Below are positions 63,995 to 64,000 of a DNA stretch of 64,000 nucleotides, piece after piece. The notes below the pieces were generated by a model. That model saw only the letters and a list, made by a program, of their open reading frames with translations. It did not search any database and was not told the origin of the DNA. The DNA is taken from the NCBI RefSeq assembly GCF_001612725.1, contig NZ_BDAZ01000017.1, positions 124,001 to 188,000 on the forward strand, in the 5' to 3' direction. This DNA comes from Nocardia anaemiae NBRC 100462. GTDB taxonomy: Bacteria > Actinomycetota > Actinomycetes > Mycobacteriales > Mycobacteriaceae. Made by a program: the position numbers and the translations under genes. Numbering within the stretch: the first letter of the stretch is position 1; each line of letters opens with the position of its first letter.

Positions 63995-64000
63995 ATGACC
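63995..64000 (+). CDS. Start of a TetR-controlled gene, cut by window end
   Basis: ATG ACC is visible, preceded by AAGGGA at a normal distance and by the promoter between the two operators. The product cannot be identified from two codons; a transporter or oxidoreductase is typical for such an arrangement. Confidence 0.45.

Overview
The window is high-GC actinobacterial DNA with dense genes, four-base overlaps (ATGA/GTGA) and frequent GTG/TTG starts. WXG100/CpnT-type secretion proteins, an EspR-like XRE regulator, a resuscitation-promoting factor, a predicted seven-helix protein of the MAB_1171c type, PknB/PknD-type kinases and KstR-like operators together point to a mycolic-acid actinomycete, most likely Nocardia or a close relative. 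The genus is an inference; no rRNA or other marker gene is present.

Layout. (1) 1-5.6 kb, minus strand: a type VII (ESX)-style pair, a WXG100-like protein followed in the same reading frame by a CpnT-like N-terminus joined to a SecA-like DEAD motor, cut by the window edge. (2) 5.8-11.8 kb: an EspR-like regulator, a minus-strand cassette of two tryptophan-dioxygenase-fold enzymes and a kynureninase-like PLP enzyme, a second EspR copy with an internal deletion, then an ImmA/IrrE metallopeptidase and a seven-helix membrane protein. (3) 11.8-18.5 kb: an AraC regulator facing an FAD monooxygenase, an Rpf muralytic protein, a hemerythrin, a small membrane protein, a degenerate EF-G G-domain protein, and a DUF35/thiolase-like pair behind a KstR-like site. 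(4) 18.6-25.8 kb: a complete polyol/sugar unit made of an FGGY kinase, an ABC permease, ATPase and binding lipoprotein, a zinc alcohol dehydrogenase and a SorC-family regulator with clustered operator half-sites.

(5) 27.0-39.2 kb: two separate MoxR-AAA/VWA systems in tandem. The first has a MoxR ATPase and an HExxH/VWA protein. The second has a SWIM zinc-finger protein, a helical partner, a VWA protein, a MoxR ATPase and a large DUF5682 protein, and resembles the E. coli yehLMPQ set. (6) 39.1-45.3 kb: an XRE-cupin regulator, a metallo-beta-lactamase-fold enzyme, a methyltransferase, a stretch of gene remnants (PfkB, methyltransferase, monooxygenase), a protein with two DUF6882-like halves, and a MarR/esterase pair. 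(7) 45.3-58.8 kb: a signalling block with two transmembrane Ser/Thr kinases and two NarL-type two-component systems around a MacB-like ABC exporter and a serine-hydrolase lipoprotein. (8) 58.9-64 kb: a secreted PLA2-like protein coupled to a DUF2319 membrane hydrolase, an SRPBCC protein, an SGNH hydrolase, and a TetR repressor with two operators before a gene that starts at the window edge.

How parts work together. In the polyol unit, uptake, oxidation to a ketose and phosphorylation by the FGGY kinase form one inferred route under the SorC regulator. In each MoxR/VWA unit the ATPase and VWA protein probably act as a chaperone-like pair on an unknown client. All assignments are from reading the sequence; no database search was run.
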